Source of the DNA: Clostridia bacterium
GTDB taxonomy: Bacteria > Bacillota > Clostridia > Christensenellales > CAG-138
Length of the DNA: 35,166 nt
Assembly (NCBI GenBank): GCA_017514685.1
Contig: JAFWJN010000043.1
Span: forward strand, 1-35,166
Reading direction: 5' to 3'
Below, piece after piece: positions 1-7,315 of the stretch. The translations under genes and the position numbers were made by a program. Position 1 is the stretch's first letter. Each line of letters starts with the position of its first letter. The notes under the pieces are model-generated. The model ran no database searches and had not been told where the DNA came from. It saw nothing but the letters and a program-made list of their open reading frames with translations.

Positions 1-38
1 ATATCCAGCAGTTTTGTGATAAAATCTTCGTAGAGCAT
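1..38 (-). CDS. 5' end of a leftward gene, possibly an ISL3-like transposase (partial)
   Basis: Only the first 12 codons are in the window (MLYEDFITKLLD), reading leftward off the edge. The ATG at 38-36 is preceded by AGAGG with about seven bases of spacing, so a real start is likely. The pattern of an aromatic/acidic stretch followed by I-x-KLL-D-I resembles the N-termini of ISL3-family transposases, but twelve residues cannot prove a family. The leader further upstream (complement of about 142-110) begins GGGTTC and contains ACATTGGGGT, which could be an IS terminal repeat. The gene itself is moderately sure; the transposase call is a weak inference. Confidence 0.4.
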   Translation of the reverse strand, partial: MLYEDFITKLLD

Positions 39-160
39 AAGTCACCTCTTGCAGATGTTTGGTGGTACTTTCATTCTACAAGCTTTTTGTGATTTGTGCT
101 CTATCTTTTTTTATTTTACCCCAATGTTTAGTATAGAACCCTTTAATCCGAAGACATCAG

Positions 161-187
161 GAAGCCTCCCCGAACCGGGGAGGCTTC
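161..187 (+). terminator. Strong hairpin with T-rich tail on the + strand
   Basis: An 11-bp perfect stem (GAAGCCTCCCC with GGGGAGGCTTC) closes over a short loop and is followed on the + strand by TTCTCTGTTTT. The tail suggests rightward termination, yet no rightward gene precedes it in the window. It may be the leftover terminator of a gene cut off by a mobile element to the left. Confidence 0.6.
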
Positions 188-207
188 TTCTCTGTTTTAT
201 TAAAGAG

Positions 208-238
208 AAAGACACGGAACCGAAGGAACCGTGTCTTT
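208..238 (-). terminator. Terminator of the isomerase gene
   Basis: A 10-bp stem (AAAGACACGG with CCGTGTCTTT) with an 11-base loop lies 20 bp past the stop codon of the leftward isomerase gene. On the minus strand the stem is followed by CTCTTTAAT, a modest U-rich tail. Confidence 0.65.
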
Positions 239-257
239 AATCTCAAAGAGGAATGGC

Positions 258-1739
258 TTATGCCCAGGGATTCTCAGTGGGATAAGGCAGTGATTTGGGC
301 TGATTGTAGGCAATGTCGCCGACACCCAGGAATTTGAAGACTTCGAACAATGCTTTTCCGTGATGTCCGAAGGCAACGGCGCCGTGATGCGGATAACGTT
401 TCTGAATCAGGACGTGACGATAGAATCTGCCCATCTCATGGATCGCAAATACGCCGATACCGCCGAAGCTGGTGGTTGCAACGGGGAGGACTTCGCCTTC
501 GGCAATGTAGGAGCGAAGAACACCGTCACTGTCGCACTGCAGACGATAGAATGTGATTTCGCCCGCTGCAATGTCGCCTTCAAGCGTGCCGCGCGTAAAG
601 TCGGGTTCCGATCCTTCCGGTTCGAGCAGACGGTGCTGGATCAGCTGATATTTTACAGCACGGTCCGCGCACATCTTGCAGGAAGGCGTGTTTCCGCAAT
701 GGAAGCCCATGAACGTATCGGTCAGAACATAATCGAATTTGCCCTTGATGTGTTCTTCCCACATCTGTTTCGGAACAGAGTTGTTGATATCCAGCAGCGT
801 AATCGCATCACCGGAAACACAGGCTCCGATGTATTCGGAAAGAGCGCCGTAGATATCGACTTCGCAAGCGACGGGAATGCCTTTGGAAGCAAGACGGGAG
901 TTTACGAAGCAGGGCTCGAAACCAAATTCCTTCGGGAACGCAGGCCAGCATTTATCCGCAAAAGCAACATATTTGCGGTCGCCCTTGTGGTTCTCCATCC
1001 AGTCGAGCAGCGTCAGCTCAAACTGCGCCATGCGCGGCAGAAGTTCCGGATAGTTGTTGCCGGAAACGCCTAATTCTTCCGCCATGTCCTTGCATACATC
1101 ATTGATGCGCGGATCGCCGGCATGCTCGCGGTAGGAAACCAAGAGGTCGAGTTCGGAATTTTCTTCAATCTCTACACCGAGTTCATACAGCCCTTTGATC
1201 GGGGCGTTGCAGGCGAAAAAGTCCTGCGGACGCGGTCCGAAAGTAATGATCTTGAGATTTTTGACACCGATGACCGCGCGGGCAACCGGTACGAAGTCCG
1301 CTATCATCTTGGCGATATCTTCTGCGGTGCCGACCGGATACTCGGGGATATAACCCTTCAGATGACGCATGCCAAGGTTGTAGGAGCAGTTCAGCATACC
1401 ACAATAGGCATCTCCTCTGCCGTTAATCATGTCGCCATCGCCTTCTGCCGCAGCAACGAACATACAGGGACCGTCAAAGTGCTTCGCAATCAGTGTTTCC
1501 GGCGTTTCAGGACCGAAGTTTCCTAAAAACACGACCAGAGCATTACAGCCGTTTGCCTTGACATCGGCAACAGCCTTTTGCATATCGAGTTCATTCTCGA
1601 CTGTTACGGGGCATTCATACAGGTCGCCCTGATACTGAGCCACAATGTTCTTTCTTCTCTGGGTGGACAATCCAATCGGGAAACAGTCGCGGGAGACCGC
1701 AATGATGCCGAGTTTGACATTGGGAATGTTGGAAAACAT
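258..1739 (-). CDS. L-fucose/L-arabinose isomerase family protein
   Basis: A 493-residue cytoplasmic protein of the FucI/AraA-like superfamily (COG2407 type), which interconverts aldoses and ketoses using a divalent metal. Visible supports are an N-terminal Rossmann-like half (ending near GPRPQDF at 168-174), then a catalytic half with CEVD at 292-295 and LLDINN at 315-320, which supply the metal-binding Glu293 and Asp317, and C-terminal histidines near 451-452 and 459-460. The start is preceded by AGGAGG and by a clear promoter, so the gene is probably transcribed alone, ending at the hairpin 208-238. The substrate cannot be read from the sequence: fucose, arabinose or an unusual sugar are all possible. 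No sugar transporter or kinase is adjacent, which leaves the pathway open. Confidence 0.8.
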   Translation of the reverse strand: MFSNIPNVKLGIIAVSRDCFPIGLSTQRRKNIVAQYQGDLYECPVTVENELDMQKAVADVKANGCNALVVFLGNFGPETPETLIAKHFDGPCMFVAAAEGDGDMINGRGDAYCGMLNCSYNLGMRHLKGYIPEYPVGTAEDIAKMIADFVPVARAVIGVKNLKIITFGPRPQDFFACNAPIKGLYELGVEIEENSELDLLVSYREHAGDPRINDVCKDMAEELGVSGNNYPELLPRMAQFELTLLDWMENHKGDRKYVAFADKCWPAFPKEFGFEPCFVNSRLASKGIPVACEVDIYGALSEYIGACVSGDAITLLDINNSVPKQMWEEHIKGKFDYVLTDTFMGFHCGNTPSCKMCADRAVKYQLIQHRLLEPEGSEPDFTRGTLEGDIAAGEITFYRLQCDSDGVLRSYIAEGEVLPVATTSFGGIGVFAIHEMGRFYRHVLIQKRYPHHGAVAFGHHGKALFEVFKFLGVGDIAYNQPKSLPYPTENPWA

Positions 1740-1789
1740 GCTGGTTAATTCCTCCTGAATTTGTTAAAAGTAAGAATGATACTGCTTAT

Positions 1790-1818
1790 ATTTTAATTTG
1801 AAACAGCAAAATTGTAAA
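1790..1818 (-). promoter_or_regulatory. Promoter of the isomerase gene
   Basis: On the minus strand, -35 TTTACA (1818-1813) and -10 TAAAAT (1795-1790) are separated by exactly 17 bases, about 50 bp upstream of the isomerase start. Confidence 0.6.
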
Positions 1819-1860
1819 GCAGAAATCTGACAGAACAGAAAAAGATGATATGGTGAAGAG

Positions 1861-1889
1861 CGAGCCGTCCGGGCAACCCGGACGGCTCG
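1861..1889 (-). terminator. Terminator of the hyp operon
   Basis: A perfect 13-bp GC-rich stem (CGAGCCGTCCGGG with its complement) has a 3-base loop and lies just past the hypA stop codon at 1893. The tail on the minus strand is only mildly T-rich (CTCTTC), but the stem is very strong. Confidence 0.7.
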
Positions 1890-1892
1890 TAT

Positions 1893-2240
1893 TCAGTCAT
1901 AGACTTCAATCTCTTTTATGATGCATTCGTTTCCGCGGATCAGCCAGGTTTCACCGCTGTGACAGTAGGGACACTCCCGACCGAACCGGACAGTCGGATA
2001 TGTTTTCCCGCAATGGTCGCAATAGGTAAATGCGGGAATCGTTTCGATCACCAATTCGGCGGTTTCCAGCCGGGGGTGGCGGGTGCGGAAGTAATTCCAG
2101 CAGTCTTCGAAATAATCCGTCATAATGCCGGATACTTCACCGACCTGAAGCACGACCTTGCCGATTCCTTTCAGATTCTGCTCCTCACAGGTTTCATCCA
2201 GTGTTTTTGCGAGGTGCAGGATGATACCCATCTCATGCAT
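1893..2240 (-). CDS. hypA: HypA, nickel metallochaperone for hydrogenase maturation
   Basis: A 115-residue protein with the N-terminal MHEM sequence in which His2 binds nickel. A four-cysteine zinc site is present (CDHC at 74-77 and CPYC at 90-93). HypA works with HypB to insert Ni into NiFe hydrogenase or other Ni enzymes. The ATG at 2240 is chosen because it gives the conserved MHEM start and has AAGGA upstream; a TTG three codons earlier is in frame but unlikely. The gene starts five bases after the stop codon of the large oxidoreductase, so it is the last gene of the hypB - oxidoreductase - hypA operon. No hydrogenase structural gene is in the window. Confidence 0.92.
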   Translation of the reverse strand: MHEMGIILHLAKTLDETCEEQNLKGIGKVVLQVGEVSGIMTDYFEDCWNYFRTRHPRLETAELVIETIPAFTYCDHCGKTYPTVRFGRECPYCHSGETWLIRGNECIIKEIEVYD

Positions 2241-2245
2241 ATGGA

Positions 2246-5170
2246 TCAATCATCCTTCATAAGGGATTCAACACTGATGGAATTTCCGGTATGGGGGTGT
2301 GTCTTGTGGAATTCTTTGGTCGCCTTGTTGTATTCTTTCCGTTTCTCGCGCATCATCTTCGCTTCTTCGGAACCGCTGTGCATCAGGATCTTGAACGCAC
2401 GCGGGATTGCGTAACCGGCAAGTCCGCCGACCTTGTCTTCCGCACGGCGCATATTTGTGTTCTGAGGATGATCACGCTTCAGATGAATCGCATCGAACTC
2501 GCAGCGGGTTGTGCAAAGACCGCAGCCGATACACTTGTTTTCATCCACAATCGTGGCTCCGCAGCCGAGGCAGCGGCTTGCTTCAATCTTGACCTGCTCT
2601 TCTGTCAGAGTCAGGCGCGGGTCGGAGAATCCGTTCTTGGCGTCGATGGAAGGATCGACGGCAGGAACCTGACGCTGCGCGACATCGTAGGAATCGATGG
2701 CAATGTTGTCTTTATCCAGTTCTTTGAAGAACCGGCGGTCTCTGCCGAGCGTCTGATTGACATGGTTCTTGGAAACGAAACGTGCAAGAGATTCTGCAGC
2801 TTCATGACCCTGACCGATGGCATCAATGACAAATTTCGGACCGGTGAAAACATCGCCGCCGACGAAGATGCAGGGATCATCGGTCTGGTAGGTGAACTTG
2901 TCGGCAACAGGATAATTGCCGTGCCAGAATTTCACATTCGTACCGCTTAAGAGATTGCCCCATTCGATGGCCTGACCGATTGCAAAGATGACCGTTTTGG
3001 CATCGACTGTCATGGTCTCTTCTTCATCGTATGCAGGGGAGAATTTTCCGGTTTCCGGATCGATCGTCCGGACACAGCGCTTGAGAACAATCCCCTTTAC
3101 TTTCCCTTCTTCATCTGTAAGAACTTCTTTTGGTCCCCAGCTCGGGAAAATCTGGACATTTTCTTCCTGGGCTTCCTTGATCTCTTCTTCGGAAGCGGGC
3201 ATGGTCTCGCGTGATTCGAGACAGAACATGGATACGGAATCCGCACCGAAGCGGTGAGCCGTCCGGGCACAGTCAATCGCTACATTGCCACCGCCGATGA
3301 CCACGACGTCTCCGGAGAGTTTGCGGCTGTTATCCGAGAGTGCTTTGGACAGGAAACTGACCGCAATTTCGGTTCCTTCGGCTGTTTCACCGGGAACGCC
3401 GGGGAGCCTTCCGCCCTGGCAGCCGATTGCAATGTAGAATGCTTCGTAACCTTGTTCTTTGAGCTCGGCGATCGTAATGTCTTTGCCGACTTCCACGCCG
3501 CATTTGATTTCAGCACCGAGTGCACGGATTACATCGATCTCTGCGTCAATGACATCCTTTTCCAGCTTGTAGGAAGGAATACCGTAGGTCATCATACCGC
3601 CGGGCTTTGCGTTTTTCTCAAAGACCGTGGGACGGTATCCTCTTGAAGCAAGATAATATGCACAGCTGAGACCGGCAGGGCCTGCGCCGATGATCGCGAT
3701 TTTCTGAGGCCATTCGCCTTCGACGCGGTTGATCAGTTTCTTGGGAACATAGCGCGTCTCTGCATGGAGATCACGTTCTGCCAGGAATTTTTTCACATCG
3801 TCGATTGCGACCGGCTGGTCGATCGTTCCGCGCGTGCAGGCATCTTCGCAGCGCTTGTTGCAAACACGTCCGCAGATGGCGGGGAAGGGGTTCTCGCGCT
3901 TAATCAATGCAAGAGCCTCATCATAACGGCCTTCTTTGGCCATCTTCAGATAACCCTGAACGGGAACGTGCGCAGGGCAGGCGGCCTTGCAGGGAGAAGA
4001 ACCGGTCTTATGCGTGTTGACGCGCGCGGTATCGCGGTAGTTCTCATCCCAGGCATATTTGCCCCAGCGGATTCGATCCGGAAGAACCGATTTCGGATAC
4101 TGGATTTCTTTGCCTTCCTTGGTGCAGAGCTTCTGACCGAGTTTCAGAGCTCCGGCAGGGCAGATTTCCACGCAGCGACCGCAGGCAACGCACTTTTCTT
4201 TTTCCACGTTTGCGGTATATGCGCTCTTGGACATGTTCGGGGTGTTATACAGAAGAGAGGTCCGAAGAGCGTTGCAGATCTGAACGTTGCAGTTGCAGAT
4301 ATCAAAGATATGATCTTCGCCGTCGATGTTGGTCAGCTGATGGACATAACCGTTTTCTTCTGCTTTCTTCAGAATGTCCAGGGCCTCTTCTTTTGTGATA
4401 TAGTGCGCGCGTCCGGTTTCGACGGTATAATCCGCCATATCGCCTACCTGAATGCACCAGTCGTTGACATCGTCTGTGCAGCCTTCACCCAGCATCGATC
4501 TGGAAGCGCGGCAGGAGCAGATACCTGCGGAAAGATGTCCGTCATACTTCTGCAGCCAGTAGGAGATTTTTTCCAGCTTGACAGCTTCCCTGTTGGCAGA
4601 TACTTCTTTTTCAACCGGAATGACATGCATGCCGATGCCATCGCCTCCCGGAGGCACCATGGAAGTGATATGCTCAAGGGGCAGGAAAGTCATCCGCTCA
4701 AACATCTTTGCAACGGGAGGATTTTTCGCAATCCGGTCCTCGGAGGAATTGAACAATTCCGCACTGCCGGGCACGAAGTAACTGGTACGATAACGCTTTT
4801 CTTTCGGAGCACCTGGAATCGGACCGTCGTCATTATAATGATCGCCGTAATCATACTCGACAAATCCATGGACACAAAGCAAATCCAGAGCCTCTTTGAA
4901 TTTTTCCTTGCCCATGTTCTTGTTCATCTCGAAGAGCTCTTCTTCGGTATACCATTTGCGCTGTTTCATGGTCAGCGCGATGTCAACTTCCGGTTCTGTC
5001 AGGACTTCACGAAGTCCCCAGTATTCTTCATCGGTTGTTTTCAGGCCCATCAGTTTGTGCCCGACATTGTCCGTAATACGACGTCCGAGCGTAGCATATT
5101 TTTTATTCAGCTCAGCTTCGCCATCGTATTTGGACTGGGTGATAGGATTGCTGTCGTAGGTTTCCGGCAT
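2246..5170 (-). CDS. Large FAD-dependent, multi-Fe-S oxidoreductase (GltD-like core)
   Basis: A 974-residue multidomain redox protein. Residues 1-320 form an unnamed cysteine-rich region (CSC at 218-220, Cys231, Cys239, CNC at 292-294, Cys299) that could bind an Fe-S cluster. A ferredoxin motif CxxCxxCxxxCP follows at 327-338. Residues 394-465 resemble the N-terminal Fe-S region of the glutamate synthase small subunit (CKAAC, CGRVCNKRC). The FAD site is GAGPAG at 495-500, and a second Rossmann motif (IGGGNVA) follows near 645, probably for NAD(P)H. The C-terminus carries CLGC and a second ferredoxin-like CIGCGLCxxxC motif. It sits between hypB and hypA, so it may move electrons between NAD(P)H and a ferredoxin-like partner. 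The physiological substrate is unknown. AAGGAG precedes the ATG. Confidence 0.82.
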   Translation of the reverse strand: MPETYDSNPITQSKYDGEAELNKKYATLGRRITDNVGHKLMGLKTTDEEYWGLREVLTEPEVDIALTMKQRKWYTEEELFEMNKNMGKEKFKEALDLLCVHGFVEYDYGDHYNDDGPIPGAPKEKRYRTSYFVPGSAELFNSSEDRIAKNPPVAKMFERMTFLPLEHITSMVPPGGDGIGMHVIPVEKEVSANREAVKLEKISYWLQKYDGHLSAGICSCRASRSMLGEGCTDDVNDWCIQVGDMADYTVETGRAHYITKEEALDILKKAEENGYVHQLTNIDGEDHIFDICNCNVQICNALRTSLLYNTPNMSKSAYTANVEKEKCVACGRCVEICPAGALKLGQKLCTKEGKEIQYPKSVLPDRIRWGKYAWDENYRDTARVNTHKTGSSPCKAACPAHVPVQGYLKMAKEGRYDEALALIKRENPFPAICGRVCNKRCEDACTRGTIDQPVAIDDVKKFLAERDLHAETRYVPKKLINRVEGEWPQKIAIIGAGPAGLSCAYYLASRGYRPTVFEKNAKPGGMMTYGIPSYKLEKDVIDAEIDVIRALGAEIKCGVEVGKDITIAELKEQGYEAFYIAIGCQGGRLPGVPGETAEGTEIAVSFLSKALSDNSRKLSGDVVVIGGGNVAIDCARTAHRFGADSVSMFCLESRETMPASEEEIKEAQEENVQIFPSWGPKEVLTDEEGKVKGIVLKRCVRTIDPETGKFSPAYDEEETMTVDAKTVIFAIGQAIEWGNLLSGTNVKFWHGNYPVADKFTYQTDDPCIFVGGDVFTGPKFVIDAIGQGHEAAESLARFVSKNHVNQTLGRDRRFFKELDKDNIAIDSYDVAQRQVPAVDPSIDAKNGFSDPRLTLTEEQVKIEASRCLGCGATIVDENKCIGCGLCTTRCEFDAIHLKRDHPQNTNMRRAEDKVGGLAGYAIPRAFKILMHSGSEEAKMMREKRKEYNKATKEFHKTHPHTGNSISVESLMKDD

Positions 5171-5210
5171 ACTTTTTCTCCTTTTAAATATTTATTTGAA
5201 AAACGGTTGG

Positions 5211-5870
5211 CTATTGCTTCCAGCTGTCGATCGCATCCGACAGCCAGGACTCCCATGCTTCCATTCCTTCCCCTGTTTTGGAAGAAACCAGGAATACCTT
5301 GATACGGGGATTCAGTTTTTTCGCCCGCTCAATGCATTTTTCCGCATCAAAATCAAAATAGGGTAGGACATCGATCTTTGTAATAAGAAGCGCATCAGAA
5401 GTAGTGAACATCAAAGGGTATTTGAGCGGCTTGTCGTCTCCTTCGGGAACCGACAGAAGCATAACGTTTTTTCCCGCACCGGTGTCAAATTCCGCGGGGC
5501 AGATCAGGTTCCCGACATTTTCCAAAACAACCAGATCGGACTCGGGTGCATTCAGTTCTTCCAGCGCTCTTCTGGTCATGCCGGCATCCATATGACACAT
5601 ACCGCCGGTATGCGCCTGGACAGCTTTGGCACCCATCATTTCGATTCTCTTCGCATCCACATCGGAATCCACGTCCGCTTCCATGACGGCAATGCGGTAC
5701 TTGGAGCCGAGATCCTGAATCGTGCGTTCCAGAAGAGTGGTTTTTCCGGCACCCGGGGAGGCCATCAGGTTCACTAAAAGAGTTTTTTGCTCTTTGAGTT
5801 CGGAACGGAGCACTTCTGCGTCCCGGTCATTGGAAGCGGTTATCGTTTCTTTGAGCTCAATGATTTTCAA
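5211..5870 (-). CDS. hypB: HypB, GTPase for nickel insertion
   Basis: A 219-residue SIMIBI GTPase. The P-loop ASPGAGKT is at 37-44, and the HypB metal site TGGMCHMDAG includes Cys92 and His93. NLICPAEFD and TKIDVLPY are the later G-domain motifs. It lacks the N-terminal metal-binding or histidine-rich extension seen in some HypB proteins. The only reasonable start is TTG at 5870-5868, with AAAGGA about 12 bases upstream and no in-frame ATG nearby. It is the first gene of the operon and is followed 40 bp later by the large oxidoreductase. It hydrolyses GTP while delivering Ni with HypA. Confidence 0.93.
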   Translation of the reverse strand: MKIIELKETITASNDRDAEVLRSELKEQKTLLVNLMASPGAGKTTLLERTIQDLGSKYRIAVMEADVDSDVDAKRIEMMGAKAVQAHTGGMCHMDAGMTRRALEELNAPESDLVVLENVGNLICPAEFDTGAGKNVMLLSVPEGDDKPLKYPLMFTTSDALLITKIDVLPYFDFDAEKCIERAKKLNPRIKVFLVSSKTGEGMEAWESWLSDAIDSWKQ

Positions 5871-5911
5871 GGTAAATAACGATCCTTTCTGAAATGCTTT
5901 ACATCTTTTTC

Positions 5912-5940
5912 ATTTTACCAAGACGGAGCGTTTTTTGCAA
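5912..5940 (-). promoter_or_regulatory. Promoter of the hypB operon
   Basis: Minus-strand -35 TTGCAA (5940-5935) and -10 TAAAAT (5917-5912), spacer 17, located about 42 bp upstream of the hypB start. Confidence 0.6.
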
Positions 5941-5962
5941 TCTGTAATCACAATTCCGTTCC

Positions 5963-6007
5963 GCAAAATAGAAAAAACTGCCACGCAGTTTTTCACTGTC
6001 ATGGCAG
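5963..6007 (-). terminator. Terminator of the bilin-reductase-like operon
   Basis: On the minus strand, CTGCCA pairs with TGGCAG and CAGT with ACTG around a gaaaa loop, followed directly by TTTTTTCTATTTTG. It lies nine bases past the stop codon of the 216-aa gene, a textbook intrinsic terminator. Confidence 0.8.
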
Positions 6008-6015
6008 AATCCGGA

Positions 6016-6666
6016 TCAGTGTGATTGGATTGTTCCGAATAATGCGGAACGGAAAACCCATTCCGTTTTTTCCTGTCCGAGCGCTTTTAAGAACACATCC
6101 GTTGAAGGACCGCCGTTTTTCAGAAGTCCTTCTACATAGACGGAAGCTTTTTCCCGCTTGGCAGCGGCATCGCAAGCATGATCAGGCTCGATTTCCAGCA
6201 GCGCTGCGAGATGTTTCTCAGCGAATTCGCTGAATCTGCCGGACAGATTCTTTTTCGCTTTTTTGGAAACACTGATCGGCAGCTTGATGGAGTCATACCA
6301 ATGTGCTCCGAGAACATGGTCAGGGAGATCGGAATAAGACTGTTTGACTTTTTCCACACCCGAAAAATCAGAAGGAGCAATCAAAGTATCATAGATCTCA
6401 ACAATCAGAGTGTCGTTGCCCATCGCAAAGATACGGTCGTAGGAATAAAGAGGAAGATCTTTTGCAGTCGGATTGATGATCAGGGAATCCATTTTCATCA
6501 GACCGAGAAAACCGACTGCGTGCATGACGGAAACATGACCGAGGCCTTCTGCTTCATATGCCCGGATCGTAAAACGCATGCCGCTGGCCTTCACTTCCCG
6601 GTAGGGATCGACAGACTGTTCTTTGAGCGGATACTTTTTACGGAGAAGATTGAGCAGTTGTTCCAT
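6016..6666 (-). CDS. Bilin-reductase-like (FDBR-like) hypothetical protein
   Basis: A 216-residue soluble protein with no signal peptide. It resembles ferredoxin-dependent bilin reductases (PcyA/PebA/HY2 family) in three places: a central beta-rich segment with NPTAKDLPLYSYD at 65-77 (compare the P-x-x-DLPFFGAD strand of PcyA), a following strand NDTLIVEIYD at 84-93 (compare GHLIALDMQPL), and a C-terminal F-L-K-A-L-G-x(5)-W-V-x(4)-LF helix at 192-210 that matches the family's closing helix. The length is slightly below the usual 230-250. FDBRs use ferredoxin electrons to reduce linear tetrapyrroles without a bound cofactor. The start shares one base with the stop codon of the upstream membrane protein gene, so translation is coupled. 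The family call is pattern recognition, not a search result. Confidence 0.45.
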   Translation of the reverse strand: MEQLLNLLRKKYPLKEQSVDPYREVKASGMRFTIRAYEAEGLGHVSVMHAVGFLGLMKMDSLIINPTAKDLPLYSYDRIFAMGNDTLIVEIYDTLIAPSDFSGVEKVKQSYSDLPDHVLGAHWYDSIKLPISVSKKAKKNLSGRFSEFAEKHLAALLEIEPDHACDAAAKREKASVYVEGLLKNGGPSTDVFLKALGQEKTEWVFRSALFGTIQSH

Positions 6667-7310
6667 TATGCACTCCTTTTTTCCAGCTTCAGTTCTTTCA
6701 GACCTGCTTTGTGAATGATACAGACAGCAGTAAGGAGGGCAATCTGGCCAAGAATATTAACGCCTTCCGCGATCCAGTTCATGGAAGCCTGCTCAAAGTT
6801 CCGGGAAGACAGATAACCCATCATCATGCTGAAGACGAAGCTGACACAGAACAGTACGACGGCAACCGGCTTCTTCAGTTTTTTTGCGACAGCGGCGAGG
6901 CCGAAATTCATGAATCCGAATCCGAGAACCATCAGCGTGACAAAAATGAAAGTTCCGGAGAACGCAGCCGGTGCTGCCGCGACGGCGGGAACCGTTTCGG
7001 TTTGCTTGTGGACCAGCATGGCAATCACGCCGATGCCCGCGAGCAGGAATCCGATTGACTGGACCGGAAAGAACATGTTGTTCAAAGGCGCGAAGTCGCA
7101 GATGTTCATCGCGTAGAGCAGCTTATAAAGCGCTTTTAATAATCCGGCGGTAAACACGTTGATCGTTCCGGCTGCAAACAGGGCGAAAGCTCCCTTGCTC
7201 ATTTTGTTATAGAGTCCGCGCTGCAGAAGAACAGCGGAAATCCCGAACAGAAAAACAGGGATAAAATCAACCAGCGCCATCGGGACGGAGAATTGCTTTA
7301 CAGCTTCCAT
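6666..7310 (-). CDS. Six-TM membrane protein of unknown function
   Basis: A 214-residue integral membrane protein with about six hydrophobic segments, near residues 14-33, 40-65, 78-100, 116-138, 146-167 and 180-203. It has a short charged C-terminus (KELKLEKRSA). No transport or catalytic motif is recognised. GGGAG inside the end of the preceding gene serves as ribosome site, the gap to that gene is five bases, and the stop overlaps the next start by one base. The gene is therefore firmly part of the TetR / flavin-reductase / bilin-reductase-like operon. It might be a substrate transporter or a membrane anchor for electron transfer; both are guesses. Confidence 0.6.
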   Translation of the reverse strand: MEAVKQFSVPMALVDFIPVFLFGISAVLLQRGLYNKMSKGAFALFAAGTINVFTAGLLKALYKLLYAMNICDFAPLNNMFFPVQSIGFLLAGIGVIAMLVHKQTETVPAVAAAPAAFSGTFIFVTLMVLGFGFMNFGLAAVAKKLKKPVAVVLFCVSFVFSMMMGYLSSRNFEQASMNWIAEGVNILGQIALLTAVCIIHKAGLKELKLEKRSA

Positions 7311-7315
7311 CGTGA

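Noticed and set aside
360-1073. A 237-aa rightward ORF opposite the isomerase gene
   Set aside because: It mirrors the codon bias of the isomerase and has no ribosome site or motif.
3764-5302. A 512-aa rightward ORF opposite the large oxidoreductase
   Set aside because: It lies wholly over a gene with clear Fe-S and FAD motifs, has no ribosome site and shows no recognisable domain.
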